Origin: Glycocaulis sp051859565 | GTDB lineage: Bacteria; Pseudomonadota; Alphaproteobacteria; Caulobacterales; Maricaulaceae | Direction: 5' to 3' | Assembly (NCBI RefSeq): GCF_051859565.1 | Contig: NZ_JBHYFK010000002.1 | Span: 124,001-188,000 of the forward strand | Length of the DNA: 64,000 nucleotides | Part shown: positions 42,099 through 50,288 of the stretch, piece by piece | Numbering within the stretch: position 1 is the first letter of the stretch | Layout: every line of letters starts with the position of its first letter | Position numbers and translations under genes: made by a program | Notes under the pieces: generated by a model | The model's database searches: none | What the model was told of the DNA's origin: nothing | What the model saw: the letters and a program-made list of their open reading frames with translations, nothing else

Positions 42099-42971
42099 TC
42101 ACTCCCCCTGCGTGCCTGCCATCACATCCACCCGGTCGGTGATGATGCCATCAACGCCGCGCGCGATCAGCGCCTCCATCTCGTCGGGCTCATTGATGGT
42201 CCAGACCTGCACGGCGATCCCGCGCGCATGGGCGGCGTCCACCAGGCGTGGATGGATGACATCCAGTCCGTTGGCACGCGGCGGGAGCTGGGCCGCAACG
42301 GCGCGTGTGGGGTGAAATTTCGCCAGCCCCAGCCGGGCCAGCACGTAGAAGCTGAACGCTTCGCGGCGTCCCATGCCCGTTGCCACCTCAGGGCAGAACG
42401 CGCGGAAATGGGCCATGGCATTGTCATGAAAAGAGCCGACGAGGGCCCGGGTTTCCATGCCGGCCTCCCGGATTGTCTCGCATATCACGCGGGCGGCCTC
42501 TTCGGTGTCCGGCTTGATCTCGACGATCCAGCGCATGTCCGCGAAGGCGCCGAACGCATCTGCCAACGTCGGCACATTGATACCGTCGCCGGCAAACCTG
42601 TCTGCCCGTTCGCCCTCATAGCCGAAGGCGGCGTTGAGGGCCTGCACCTCGCCAAGGGTCAGGTCTGCAACGCGGCCAGCGCCATCCGTGGTGCGGTCGA
42701 CCGTGTCGTCATGCATCAGCACGAGGATCCCGTCGGAGGTGAGCTGGGTGTCGACCTCCAGCACGTCTGCGCCGTCTGCCATCGCCTGTTCCAGCGCGGC
42801 AATCGTGTTGGCGGGCGCGCGGCCAAGCCCGCCGCCATGGGCGATGCGCTCGGCCCGCTCCACCGTCCGGCCGTCCAGCCAGGGGTGGGAAACGGGGTCC
42901 GGACCGGGCCAGAACAGGGCTGTCCCGTACGCTGCCGCCAATACCGCCGGTACAATCAGCACACCGCGCAT
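42099..42971 (-). CDS. Glycerophosphodiester phosphodiesterase family protein
   Basis: A 290-residue TIM-barrel GDPD with an N-terminal membrane or signal segment (GVLIVPAVLAAAYGTALFW). The metal and acid-base core is present: IAHGGG (first His), DVLEVDTQLTSDG (ExD metal ligands) and LMHDDTVDRTTDG (second His). Two signature residues differ: HRG is HGG, and PENT is PANT. The enzyme would hydrolyse glycerophosphodiesters or a related phosphodiester at the envelope, but these changes leave substrate and activity open. GGGGAGG precedes the ATG. It is divergent from the PIG-L gene. Confidence 0.85.
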   Translation of the reverse strand: MRGVLIVPAVLAAAYGTALFWPGPDPVSHPWLDGRTVERAERIAHGGGLGRAPANTIAALEQAMADGADVLEVDTQLTSDGILVLMHDDTVDRTTDGAGRVADLTLGEVQALNAAFGYEGERADRFAGDGINVPTLADAFGAFADMRWIVEIKPDTEEAARVICETIREAGMETRALVGSFHDNAMAHFRAFCPEVATGMGRREAFSFYVLARLGLAKFHPTRAVAAQLPPRANGLDVIHPRLVDAAHARGIAVQVWTINEPDEMEALIARGVDGIITDRVDVMAGTQGE

Positions 42972-43064
42972 CTTCTATCCTCCCCGCAAGCTTGTTCGGG
43001 TATGATATGGCATCAGGGCGTGTCAGTCAGGTGACGGGCAATAGCGGGACAAGGACGAAGGCTT

Positions 43065-43880
43065 ATGGCGCGTATCATCCTCATCGCGGCGGGCGTTATG
43101 GCCGGCATTGTTCTGGTGGCGGCGCTGGCCGGCCTGATGATCGCGCGTTCGCTGTTTGCCGAACCCGGTGTGGCGCGCCTTGCCGATCTGCGCGCAGAGC
43201 TAGGCGAGGCGGGTCTGCTTTTCGTATTCGCGCATCCCGATGACGAGATCACGGCCAATGCGCTGATGGCGCGCGGCGTGGCTGAAGGACTGCCCGTGCA
43301 TCTCTTCACCGCCACGCGCGGTGAGGCGGGTACGCAGTTCCCGCCGGTAGTGGACCAGCCGCATCTGGGCATAGTGCGAGAGGCGGAAGCGCGAAAGCAC
43401 GGCTTTGCGCTGGGCGTGGCCTCCCACACGGTGCTCGATCTGGGTGATGGCCAGCTGCGCGCACGCCCCTTCGATCAGCTGGTGGAGCGTGTGGCGGCGG
43501 AGATTGAACGCACCCGGCCCTCGGCCGTCATCAGCTTCCATCCTGAAAGCGCGATCTCGCTGCACCCCGATCATATGGCCATTGGGGAAGCGGCGCGCCA
43601 GGCGGTTCTGGCCATGGGTGAGGATGCGCCGCGCCTTGTCTATGTGCTCGCCCCGCGCCCGGGCCTTCGCCGGTTTGGCGGCGAACGCGGCCAGCTCATT
43701 GCCGATATACAGCCTGAGCCGGATTTTGCCGTGCCTTCGCCATCGCGCGACAAGCAGCGGGCTTGGCGTATCCATGAAAGCCAGTCGCGCTATCTGCAGG
43801 CGACCTATGGCATTGGGCCGCGTGTGATGTACGCGCTGTGGACACGCGAATACTACGCGTTTGCCGACGCAACTGACTGA
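43065..43880 (+). CDS. PIG-L/LmbE-family deacetylase
   Basis: A 271-residue protein: N-terminal membrane helix (IILIAAGVMAGIVLVAALAGL), then the zinc deacetylase core FVFAHPDDEI (AHPDDE) and SLHPDHMAIGE (HPDH). Family members remove acetyl from N-acetylglucosaminyl lipids, mycothiol precursors and similar substrates. The membrane anchor points to the envelope. It is followed on the same strand by a small membrane protein (52 bp gap) and a sterol-desaturase-like enzyme, which may form one unit acting on lipids or glycolipids. Confidence 0.88.
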   Translation: MARIILIAAGVMAGIVLVAALAGLMIARSLFAEPGVARLADLRAELGEAGLLFVFAHPDDEITANALMARGVAEGLPVHLFTATRGEAGTQFPPVVDQPHLGIVREAEARKHGFALGVASHTVLDLGDGQLRARPFDQLVERVAAEIERTRPSAVISFHPESAISLHPDHMAIGEAARQAVLAMGEDAPRLVYVLAPRPGLRRFGGERGQLIADIQPEPDFAVPSPSRDKQRAWRIHESQSRYLQATYGIGPRVMYALWTREYYAFADATD

Positions 43881-43932
43881 GTGGATGCTCAGCGGCTTGC
43901 GCTTCGCTCTCAAAGACAGCAAGTATTAGCGC

Positions 43933-44403
43933 ATGGATGACAACCCTCTTGCCATTCTCGCCGTACTGGCCGTGTCTGCCCTCGCGGTGGGCGCGCTCAT
44001 CGTGTTCAACCGCCTCATTGGCGGCTGGCAGGATGTTCGCTTTGAGGATGCCAGCCTGCCCTCCCAGAGGCTGGAAGAGGATGTCGTCGGGTTTCGCGCA
44101 GGCGAGGGCGTGATAGCGGCCGACGGTCTTGCCGCGCTCGTGATGGAGCAAGGCGAGGCGCGCCTGGGGCTGGTGCTTGCGCGGTCAAGCCGCTGCGTGA
44201 CCCGCGTGGTGCGCCCCGGCGAGATCGCCCGGCTGGAGGCGGATGGCGCGCGCTTTCATATCCATTTCAACGATTTCACCCTGCCGCATGTGACCATCGA
44301 TCTTGATGACGCCTCAGCGCAGGGGTGGGGCGAGCGGATGCGCCGGTTCGTCCGCCAGAGCGATACGCAGATGCGAGGAGAGGGTCATGCCCGAGCTTCC
44401 TGA
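43933..44403 (+). CDS. Hypothetical membrane-anchored protein
   Basis: A 156-residue protein with one N-terminal membrane helix (LAILAVLAVSALAVGALIVF) and a soluble part of about 125 residues, mixed alpha/beta, ending in an Arg-rich helix. No family recognised. No obvious ribosome binding site precedes the ATG. Its 3' end overlaps the start of the sterol-desaturase-like gene by 17 nt, so the two are co-expressed; it may assist that enzyme (inference). Confidence 0.65.
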   Translation: MDDNPLAILAVLAVSALAVGALIVFNRLIGGWQDVRFEDASLPSQRLEEDVVGFRAGEGVIAADGLAALVMEQGEARLGLVLARSSRCVTRVVRPGEIARLEADGARFHIHFNDFTLPHVTIDLDDASAQGWGERMRRFVRQSDTQMRGEGHARAS

Positions 44404-45352
44404 TCCGATCCTGATTGCCATTCCCTTCTTCGTGGCGTTGATCGTCGCGGAGATGATCTATGCGCGAGTGACCGGCAAGGCCGAGTTCGAGCCCAAGGAC
44501 ACGGCCGCCAGCCTCGCCATGGGGCTTGGCAATACGGTCTCCGGCGTGCTGCTCGGCTTCATCGCGCTCGCCTGGTTCATGTATATCGAGCGCTTTGCCC
44601 TGTTTGACATTGGCTGGGCGTGGTGGGCGTTTGTGGTCTGCTTCGTGCTGGACGATTTTCTCTATTACTGGTCACACCGTTTCGCGCACACCGTGCGCTG
44701 GTGGTGGGCGGACCATGTGATCCACCACTCCTCCCAGCACTACAATCTCTCCACGGCGCTGCGTCAGCCCTGGCTCAGCCCGCTGACCTTCAAGTTCATC
44801 TTCTTCGGTTCGTGGCTGGTGCTGCTGGGCTTTCCCATCGCGATGGTGGCCTTTGTGGGCGCGCTGAATCTCATCTACCAGTTCTGGATCCATACCGAGG
44901 CCGTCAAGCGCCTGCCTGCGCCGATTGAGTGGCTGTTCAACACCCCCTCTCATCACCGTGTCCATCACGCGACGAACCCGCTCTATCTGGACCGTAATTA
45001 TGCGGGCGTGTTCATCATCTGGGACCGGATGTTCGGCACCTTCCAGGAGGAGCTGGACGAGGAGAAGTGCCGCTATGGCATCGTGAAGAATCTCGGCACT
45101 TACAACCCGATCCGCATCTGCCTGCATGAATGGGTGGGCATCGTGAAGGATGTGTCGTCGGCCAAATCCCTGCGCGATGCGCTGGGCTACTGGCTCGGAC
45201 CGCCGGGCTGGTCGCCCGATGGCAGCCGGGAAAGTTCGAAAATCATCAAGGCGCGCTGGGCCGAGCAACAGGCGGCGAAGCGCGGTGAAGCCGTTCCAGA
45301 CGATGCGCGCGCGGCATCACCCGTCCAGACCGCCGCCACGCCTGCTGAATAA
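44387..45352 (+). CDS. Sterol desaturase/fatty acid hydroxylase family protein
   Basis: A 321-residue membrane enzyme with four or more helices and the eight-histidine diiron signature: HRFAHT, HHSSQHYN, and HRVHHATN. The family hydroxylates or desaturates lipids, sterols or carotenoids; alkylglycerol-type members share this layout. The ATG at 44387 is preceded by GAGGAGAGGG and lies inside the preceding gene's end. The C-terminal 50 residues are charged and Ala-rich. The neighbours (PIG-L deacetylase, GDPD) also suggest lipid headgroup metabolism. Confidence 0.9.
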   Translation: MPELPDPILIAIPFFVALIVAEMIYARVTGKAEFEPKDTAASLAMGLGNTVSGVLLGFIALAWFMYIERFALFDIGWAWWAFVVCFVLDDFLYYWSHRFAHTVRWWWADHVIHHSSQHYNLSTALRQPWLSPLTFKFIFFGSWLVLLGFPIAMVAFVGALNLIYQFWIHTEAVKRLPAPIEWLFNTPSHHRVHHATNPLYLDRNYAGVFIIWDRMFGTFQEELDEEKCRYGIVKNLGTYNPIRICLHEWVGIVKDVSSAKSLRDALGYWLGPPGWSPDGSRESSKIIKARWAEQQAAKRGEAVPDDARAASPVQTAATPAE

Positions 45353-45356
45353 GGCC

Positions 45357-46490
45357 TTACGGCCCCTCCACCACATAGCCGGCAGCGGCCAGCCTTGCCT
45401 GAATGCCGTCTTCGGCCAGCCAGCCTGCTGCGCCGACAATGGCAAGGGTGACCCCGCCACCGGCTATGGAACTGCCAATGGCCTGCGCCCAGATGCCCGG
45501 ATAGTCGATGTCAGCGGTGGTGGCGCCGCCGAATGTGCGAAGCCCGCCCATTTCGCCTTCCATGGCGCGCTGGCAGTCGAGCCCGGTGCGGCGGCCTGAA
45601 AATCCGCGCAGCGTGTCGACATCACCGCGTGCCCAGGCCTGCGCCGCCATCCACGCCGTGGGTAGTTCGGAGCGGGCGAATGTCACGGCCTCGGAAATGC
45701 AGGTCTCATTGGTCTCGCGCGAGAAATCCTGCACCGAGCGCATGAGGGCAGAAATATCTGATACGGCCAGATCATAGCTCTGCACGGCGCGTACGGGCAC
45801 GCGGTTGCGGCGCGCGAGGCGCGTCACGCGGCTTTCAATGGCAGAGGAGCCTTGCAGATCCACGCTTTGTGCGGCCTTGCCGATCAGGTTCATGGCCTGA
45901 AAGAAGGGGTGCATCCTGCCCGGTTCCAGACTGGCAAGGCGCGCGGCCAGCGCGGACTGCTCCGGCTCTTCCAGTACGTCATCTGCCGTCAACTCGCCGT
46001 CGCCGCGCCGGGCGGCACGGCGCAGCGCGCGGCGGCGCTCATCGCGCTCTTCGGCGATCGCCGCCGCCTCGTAAAACTCTGCCGCCAGCTCATCGCCCAC
46101 ACGGTCGGCCAGCGTGATCCCGCGCGGCATCATCAGGCGGCTGCGGTTGAACGTGACGGTGCGCAGCATCATGGCCGCCATGCGGGTGGTGCTGACCGCA
46201 CCGGCATTGACCTCGAACTCGGTCAGGACTTCGCCTGCTTCCTCCAGAACGCTCGCCACGGGGCGTTCATTCCATTCAAGGCTCGCGGGCAGCCAGGGGA
46301 TTGTGATGAAGACATAGACCTCGCCAGCCTGTTCGGGGTGAGAGATCCGCCAGAGCTGCGGGCCGGAGCGCTCTGCGCGTACCGTGATGATCTCGGTGGC
46401 GGCCGCTTCCGGCGCGGGCGTGTCCTGCACGGCAAGAGCGGGTGAGAGGGTGAGGGCGCAGGCAAGTACAGCAAGCAGACAGCGCAGCAT
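45357..46490 (-). CDS. TraB/GumN-family protein lacking both motif histidines
   Basis: A 377-residue exported protein, signal peptide MLRCLLAVLACALTLSPALA. It aligns with TraB/GumN proteins from LWRISHP through a helical centre to VGAAGWLAEDGIQARLAAAGY. The family normally has two GxxH motifs, roughly GTIH near the N-terminus and GAGH near the C-terminus, thought to bind metal for proteolysis. Here the first reads VFITIPWLP and the second VGAAGWLAEDG, so both His are missing. It may be a catalytically dead relative. The ATG at 46490 has GGAG upstream; the frame is open to 46565. Confidence 0.75.
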   Translation of the reverse strand: MLRCLLAVLACALTLSPALAVQDTPAPEAAATEIITVRAERSGPQLWRISHPEQAGEVYVFITIPWLPASLEWNERPVASVLEEAGEVLTEFEVNAGAVSTTRMAAMMLRTVTFNRSRLMMPRGITLADRVGDELAAEFYEAAAIAEERDERRRALRRAARRGDGELTADDVLEEPEQSALAARLASLEPGRMHPFFQAMNLIGKAAQSVDLQGSSAIESRVTRLARRNRVPVRAVQSYDLAVSDISALMRSVQDFSRETNETCISEAVTFARSELPTAWMAAQAWARGDVDTLRGFSGRRTGLDCQRAMEGEMGGLRTFGGATTADIDYPGIWAQAIGSSIAGGGVTLAIVGAAGWLAEDGIQARLAAAGYVVEGP

Positions 46491-46574
46491 GGGCACTCCG
46501 ATAGGTGCGAGGGTCAGGCACGTTTGCCTCTGCGCCGCTGCCCGCACCAGTGAAATCGTGTTCATGAATTTTCA

Positions 46575-46590
46575 CTGACTGATCAGTCAG
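46575..46590. promoter_or_regulatory. Perfect palindrome CTGACTGATCAGTCAG
   Basis: A 16-bp perfect palindrome in the 241-bp region between the divergent TraB-like and ferritin-like genes, 85 bp from the first and 142 bp from the second. TGACTGATCAGTCA-type sites are typical TetR-family operators. No TetR gene is adjacent. Confidence 0.5.
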
Positions 46591-46632
46591 GGGTAGACAG
46601 GCGGGTATAGTCGGAGTCATGCTCTGTCCATC

Positions 46633-46651
46633 GGGTGAACACCGTTCACCC
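46633..46651. promoter_or_regulatory. Inverted repeat GGGTGAAC-ACC-GTTCACCC
   Basis: A perfect 8-bp inverted repeat with a 3-bp spacer, 80 bp before the ferritin-like gene start. The same half-site and ACC spacer occur at 37323-37337 upstream of the hydrolase/GMC/ALDH operon, suggesting a common regulator. Confidence 0.5.
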
Positions 46652-46731
46652 CTATAGACGAGGACCGGGCAGCGCCCGGCAGGGTTTGCACGCGCTGCAC
46701 CGGCTTCCCGCTACGGAGGAGAGCTGAAGCG

Positions 46732-47817
46732 ATGACGGCCTTGCGCGACTTGTACCCCATGCCCGGGATTGACGATCACTGGCATGTCCCCCAGCAGTTC
46801 GACGCGGTGTTTGACTGGCGCTTTGACGAGGGCCGCACCACGCTCATGCACCTCTACCAGAAGGGTAAGGACATGCAGTGGGATGCGCTCAATCGCATCG
46901 ACTGGACGCAGGAGCTCGATCCGGAAAACCCGATGCAGATGCCCGACGAGGCCGTCGCCATCTATGGCTCGGATGTCTGGAACAGGATGACCAAGAAGGA
47001 GCGCATAAATCTGCGCCGCCATACGCAGGCCTGGAATATCAGCCAGTTCCTGCAAGGCGAGCAGGCAGCGCTCCTGTCGGCCTCCAAGATCGTGTCGTCC
47101 GTGCCTGATCTCGATGCGAAGTTCTACGCCGCCACGCAGGTGATGGACGAGGCCCGCCATGTGGAGGCCTATCGCCTGCTGCAGGGCAAGTTCGGCGTGG
47201 CCTATCCGATGACCGATCCGCTACAGGAGCTGGTCAATGATGCGCTGAGGGATTCCCGCTGGGACGTCACATATCTGGCCATGCAGGTGGTGATCGAGGG
47301 GCTGGCGCTCGCCGCCTTCGGCACGATCCGCGATCTGGCACAGAACCCGCTGGCGCGCATGGTCAATGCCTATGTGATGGAGGACGAAGCGCGCCACGTC
47401 GCTTTCGGCCGGCTCTCCTTGCGCGATTACTACCCCCAGCTCACCCAGAAAGAGCGCGATGAGCGCGAGGAGTTCCTCGTGGAGGCCTGCTATCTCATGC
47501 GTGACCGCATGACCCAGAGCCACGAGCTTTACGAGGTGCTCGATCTGCCGGCGAAGGAATGCAAGGAGTTTGTCGAGAACTCCGAGATCGTGAAGCTCTA
47601 CCGGACGCTGCTCTTCCAGCGCATCGTGCCGATCGTGAAGGATATCGGCCTTTGGGGGCCGCGTATCCGCAAGGCGTATGAGGATATGGGCGTGCTGCAC
47701 TATGCCGAGCTCGATCCGCAGACCCTGCAGGATGAGGATGAGCGCATCGCCGCCCAGATCGACGCCAACAAGGCGCGCAGCGACTATGTTCACGCGGTGG
47801 CGGGGCTGGCGGAGTAG
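46732..47817 (+). CDS. Ferritin-like diiron protein with two EX28DEARH motifs
   Basis: A 361-residue helical protein. Two metal-binding halves are visible: GEQAALL...VMDEARHVE and IEGLALA...MEDEARHVA. In each, exactly 28 residues separate the Glu from DEARH, the EX28DEARH spacing known from acyl-ACP desaturases and AurF-type N-oxygenases. Both sites have all ligands, so an O2-activating diiron centre is expected. The substrate is unknown; lipid or amine oxidation are the obvious candidates. GGAGGAGAG precedes the ATG. Two palindromic operators lie upstream, one shared with an alcohol/aldehyde-oxidation operon. It converges with parE 3 bp away. Confidence 0.85.
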   Translation: MTALRDLYPMPGIDDHWHVPQQFDAVFDWRFDEGRTTLMHLYQKGKDMQWDALNRIDWTQELDPENPMQMPDEAVAIYGSDVWNRMTKKERINLRRHTQAWNISQFLQGEQAALLSASKIVSSVPDLDAKFYAATQVMDEARHVEAYRLLQGKFGVAYPMTDPLQELVNDALRDSRWDVTYLAMQVVIEGLALAAFGTIRDLAQNPLARMVNAYVMEDEARHVAFGRLSLRDYYPQLTQKERDEREEFLVEACYLMRDRMTQSHELYEVLDLPAKECKEFVENSEIVKLYRTLLFQRIVPIVKDIGLWGPRIRKAYEDMGVLHYAELDPQTLQDEDERIAAQIDANKARSDYVHAVAGLAE

Positions 47818-47820
47818 GGG

Positions 47821-48147
47821 TTAGCCGTCCGGTTCGCCATCCAGCGCGTCACGCAGCTGTCCGATCCTGTGCATGCGTTCGTGCAGTACGGTGACGATGC
47901 CGATATCGCCATTGTCGAGATACCGCCAGTAGACGAAATGGCGTTCGTACCGGAACACGAAGCCGTCGACGCCCAGCTCGGCAGGGATGGGCCGTGACAG
48001 CACACCGTGAGTGGCGATCGTCCCGAACGCGTCGAACAGGCCGGTGATGTAGCGCTCCGCCTGTTCCTCGCCCCAGTGCTTGCGGGTGTAGAGATATATT
48101 TCGTCCAGCCGCCTTGAGGCCGCCTCCTGAATGCGGATTCGGGTCAT
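47821..48147 (-). CDS. parE: RelE/ParE-family toxin
   Basis: A 108-residue ParE-type toxin: IQEAASRRLDEIYLYTRKHWGEEQAERYITGLFDAF at the N-terminus, then RPIPAELGVDGFVFRYERHFVYW and a C-terminal VLHERMHRIGQL. ParE toxins poison DNA gyrase; RelE relatives cleave mRNA. It lies 4 bp downstream of a ribbon-helix-helix antitoxin gene on the same strand. The C-terminal tail LRDALDGEPDG is slightly longer than usual. Confidence 0.87.
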   Translation of the reverse strand: MTRIRIQEAASRRLDEIYLYTRKHWGEEQAERYITGLFDAFGTIATHGVLSRPIPAELGVDGFVFRYERHFVYWRYLDNGDIGIVTVLHERMHRIGQLRDALDGEPDG

Positions 48148-48151
48148 CCGC

Positions 48152-48406
48152 TCAGCCCTGATTGCGGCGGACTACATCGGCGGCGGTCAGGGGCTTGTAA
48201 CTGGAGTCCGGGGCCGCGAAGGCATGGGTCAGCTCCGCCTTCAGCCGATCAAAAGCTGCCTGCTCAGCGCGTTCCTTGTCCCGGCGGATCAGGTCGCGGA
48301 CATATTCGCTGACATTCTCATAGGCACCGTCATCGCCGACATTGGCGGCAACGAACTCGCTCAATACTCCGCTCAGGCGCACCGTCATCGTCGTAGTGCG
48401 GGACAT
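48152..48406 (-). CDS. parD: ParD-like ribbon-helix-helix antitoxin
   Basis: An 84-residue antitoxin: N-terminal RHH strand and helices (MTVRLSGVLSEFVAANV, YENVSEYVRDLIRRDK) then a flexible C-terminal toxin-binding arm. The order antitoxin-toxin is the usual parDE arrangement, and the complex normally represses its own promoter in the AT-rich region at 48425-48465 just upstream. A repeat of the CCCTCGTCC family lies at 48485, between this pair and the VOC gene. Confidence 0.87.
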   Translation of the reverse strand: MSRTTTMTVRLSGVLSEFVAANVGDDGAYENVSEYVRDLIRRDKERAEQAAFDRLKAELTHAFAAPDSSYKPLTAADVVRRNQG

Positions 48407-48484
48407 GGCTACCTCCGGTCCCGTTGCTGTACGTATTCAATATAATCAAAAATGAATACGTGAGGCAATCAGGCCGCCACTTTG

Positions 48485-48531
48485 CCCTCGTCCTTCGAGA
48501 CGCTTCGCTGCGCTCGCCCTCAGGATGAGGG
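48485..48531. repeat. CCCTCGTCCTTCGAGACG palindromic repeat, single unit
   Basis: One unit of the family, opening CCCTCGTCCTTCGAGACG and closing CCCTCAGGATGAGGG, between parD and the end of the VOC gene. Confidence 0.78.
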
Positions 48532-48538
48532 TCAGGCC

Positions 48539-49438
48539 TTACCCCTCATAAGCCGCTTTCAGGGCGGCGATATCGAGCTTCTTCATGGCGAACATGGCTT
48601 GCCGGGCACGGGCCTGGCCTGCCTTGTCCGGCCCGTTGATGTAGTCCGAAAAGCCTTCCGGGATGACCTGCCAGCTAAGCCCGTAGGCATCGCACAGCCA
48701 GCCGCATTGCTCGGCCTCCGGAACGTGGGTGAGCGCGCCCCAGATGCGGTCTGTCTCGGCCTGACCTGCGGGATAGACCTGCAGGGACTGGCCGGGTGTG
48801 AAGCCGAAACCGTGGTCCATGGGGGAGTCAAAAGCGATGAAGGCCTGACCGGCGATTTTGTACTGCCCGTGCATCAGCAGGCCTTCGTTGGCGCCTGTGC
48901 CCGGCGGGTAGTGACTGACTTCAATCGGCCGGAACCCGCCCAGCACCGCGCCATAGCGGGCCATGGCTTCCTCGGCCTTCCCGGCAGCGCCTTGCGTAAA
49001 CATCAGGGCCGGGACAATAGTCTGCCCCAGCGCGCCCGGATCGGCCATCATCAATTGCCAGCTGACGCCGAAGCGGTCCTCCACCCAGCCATAATGCTCG
49101 CACCAGGGGTAGCTTCCAAGCTCCATGCGTGCCCTGCCGCCATCAATGAGTGCGGTCCAGAGCCGGTCGATTTCGGCTTTGTCATTGATGAAAACGAAGA
49201 AGGACATGGCAGGGTTGGGCGAAAACATCCGCCCGCCATTGAGAAGCGTGAAGGCCTGCCCGCCGAGCGTGAGTTCGACCACCATCACGCTGCCGTCCGT
49301 CTGTCCGTGAAGCTCGGCGCCGTCTTTCGAGAACCGGGCGATCTCGCCGATAGCGGCGTCCGGAAAGAGGGCGGCGTAAAGATCGGCGGCTTCTTCCGCC
49401 CATCCGTCGGCCCAGATGCAGGCGCTGATTTTTGGCAT
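48539..49438 (-). CDS. Tandem VOC/PhnB-like (DUF3196-type glyoxalase fold) protein
   Basis: A 299-residue protein made of two glyoxalase/bleomycin-resistance-fold halves of the PhnB/3-demethylubiquinone-methyltransferase-like kind. Half 1 opens MPKISACIWADGWAEEAADLYAALF and ends YGWVEDRFGVSWQL; half 2 opens VPALMFTQGAAGKAEEAMARY and ends CGWLCDAYGLSWQVIP. Function of this group is unknown; related proteins bind small molecules or metal. Last gene of the TetR-headed operon; 14 bp from the DUF1428 gene. Confidence 0.88.
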   Translation of the reverse strand: MPKISACIWADGWAEEAADLYAALFPDAAIGEIARFSKDGAELHGQTDGSVMVVELTLGGQAFTLLNGGRMFSPNPAMSFFVFINDKAEIDRLWTALIDGGRARMELGSYPWCEHYGWVEDRFGVSWQLMMADPGALGQTIVPALMFTQGAAGKAEEAMARYGAVLGGFRPIEVSHYPPGTGANEGLLMHGQYKIAGQAFIAFDSPMDHGFGFTPGQSLQVYPAGQAETDRIWGALTHVPEAEQCGWLCDAYGLSWQVIPEGFSDYINGPDKAGQARARQAMFAMKKLDIAALKAAYEG

Positions 49439-49452
49439 GGCGGGTCTCCCGA

Positions 49453-49809
49453 TTACAGATCTACCACCGGCATGAAGCCGCCATAGATCATGCGCTTGCC
49501 GTCAAACGGCATCGGGTTGTTGGCGGGGTCGAGGCGCCCGTCCTCCATGATTTTCGGCATGGCAGCGTCCAGCGCCTCTTTCGACGGCCAGATATACCAG
49601 GAGAACACCACCGTCTCGTCCGCCTCGGCCTTCACTGCCATAGGGAAGGAGGTGTGGACGCCATCAGGCACGTCATCGCCCCAGCATTCCACGCATTTGA
49701 GTACGCCATATTCCTTGAAGATGCCGGCGGCTTCCCTGGCGTGCTTGATGAAAGCGTCCTTGTTGGCGGTGGGCACCGCGAGCACAAAGCCCTGTACGTA
49801 ATAGCTCAT
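49453..49809 (-). CDS. DUF1428-family protein
   Basis: A 118-residue protein matching the DUF1428 (YbaA-like) family: MSYYVQGFVLAVPTANKDAF, CVECWGDDVPDG, FSWYIWPSKEALDAAM, and FDGKRMIYGGF. It is a dimeric ferredoxin-like barrel of unknown role, often next to VOC and reductase genes as here. Lies 39 bp after the single-domain VOC gene. Confidence 0.92.
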   Translation of the reverse strand: MSYYVQGFVLAVPTANKDAFIKHAREAAGIFKEYGVLKCVECWGDDVPDGVHTSFPMAVKAEADETVVFSWYIWPSKEALDAAMPKIMEDGRLDPANNPMPFDGKRMIYGGFMPVVDL

Positions 49810-49848
49810 TGGTCCTGTCCTTCCTGTCTGTTGACTGATTATGCGCCG

Positions 49849-50256
49849 TTAGCTTGCGGCCTCGTTGAACGCCCACTGGATGCCGAACGGGTCCCGAACC
49901 AGGCCCCACCGGTCGCCCCAGAACTGCATCTCGAACGGCATGACGATCTCGCAACCTGCCTCGACCGCACGGTCCCAGCGCGCCTGCGCATCGGTAGCGA
50001 CGATTTGCAGGTGAAAGCCCTCGCGCTCCACGGCTGCGTCGCGATGGTCGGTCATCATCAGCGTGCCGCCATTGATCTCGATCTGGCAGTGCACGACACG
50101 TCCTGCACTCTGACCGGGCACATGGCCGATCATCTTTGCACTGAAGGCCTTCTCGTAGAATCTCGCCGCTTCCAGCGACCGGCCCGCCATATCCAGATAG
50201 GGGATGACGCCCTTGGTGGTTTCGGGATTGGTGATTGATGTGGTCAGTTCAGCCAT
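49849..50256 (-). CDS. VOC-family (PhnB-like) protein
   Basis: A 135-residue single glyoxalase-fold protein: GVIPYLDMAGRSLEAARFYEKAF, GTLMMTDHRD, and FWGDRWGLVRDPFGIQW. The ATG at 50256 follows GGGAGAG; the frame opens 12 codons further upstream at 50292. Part of the TetR operon, 32 bp after the reductase gene. Confidence 0.88.
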   Translation of the reverse strand: MAELTTSITNPETTKGVIPYLDMAGRSLEAARFYEKAFSAKMIGHVPGQSAGRVVHCQIEINGGTLMMTDHRDAAVEREGFHLQIVATDAQARWDRAVEAGCEIVMPFEMQFWGDRWGLVRDPFGIQWAFNEAAS

Positions 50257-50288
50257 AATCGGCTCTCCCATTTGGGTATGTCGATGAT

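Noticed and set aside
47821..48406. parDE as sign of a plasmid or mobile island
   Set aside because: No integrase, transposase, att repeats or replication genes are nearby; chromosomal parDE pairs are common.
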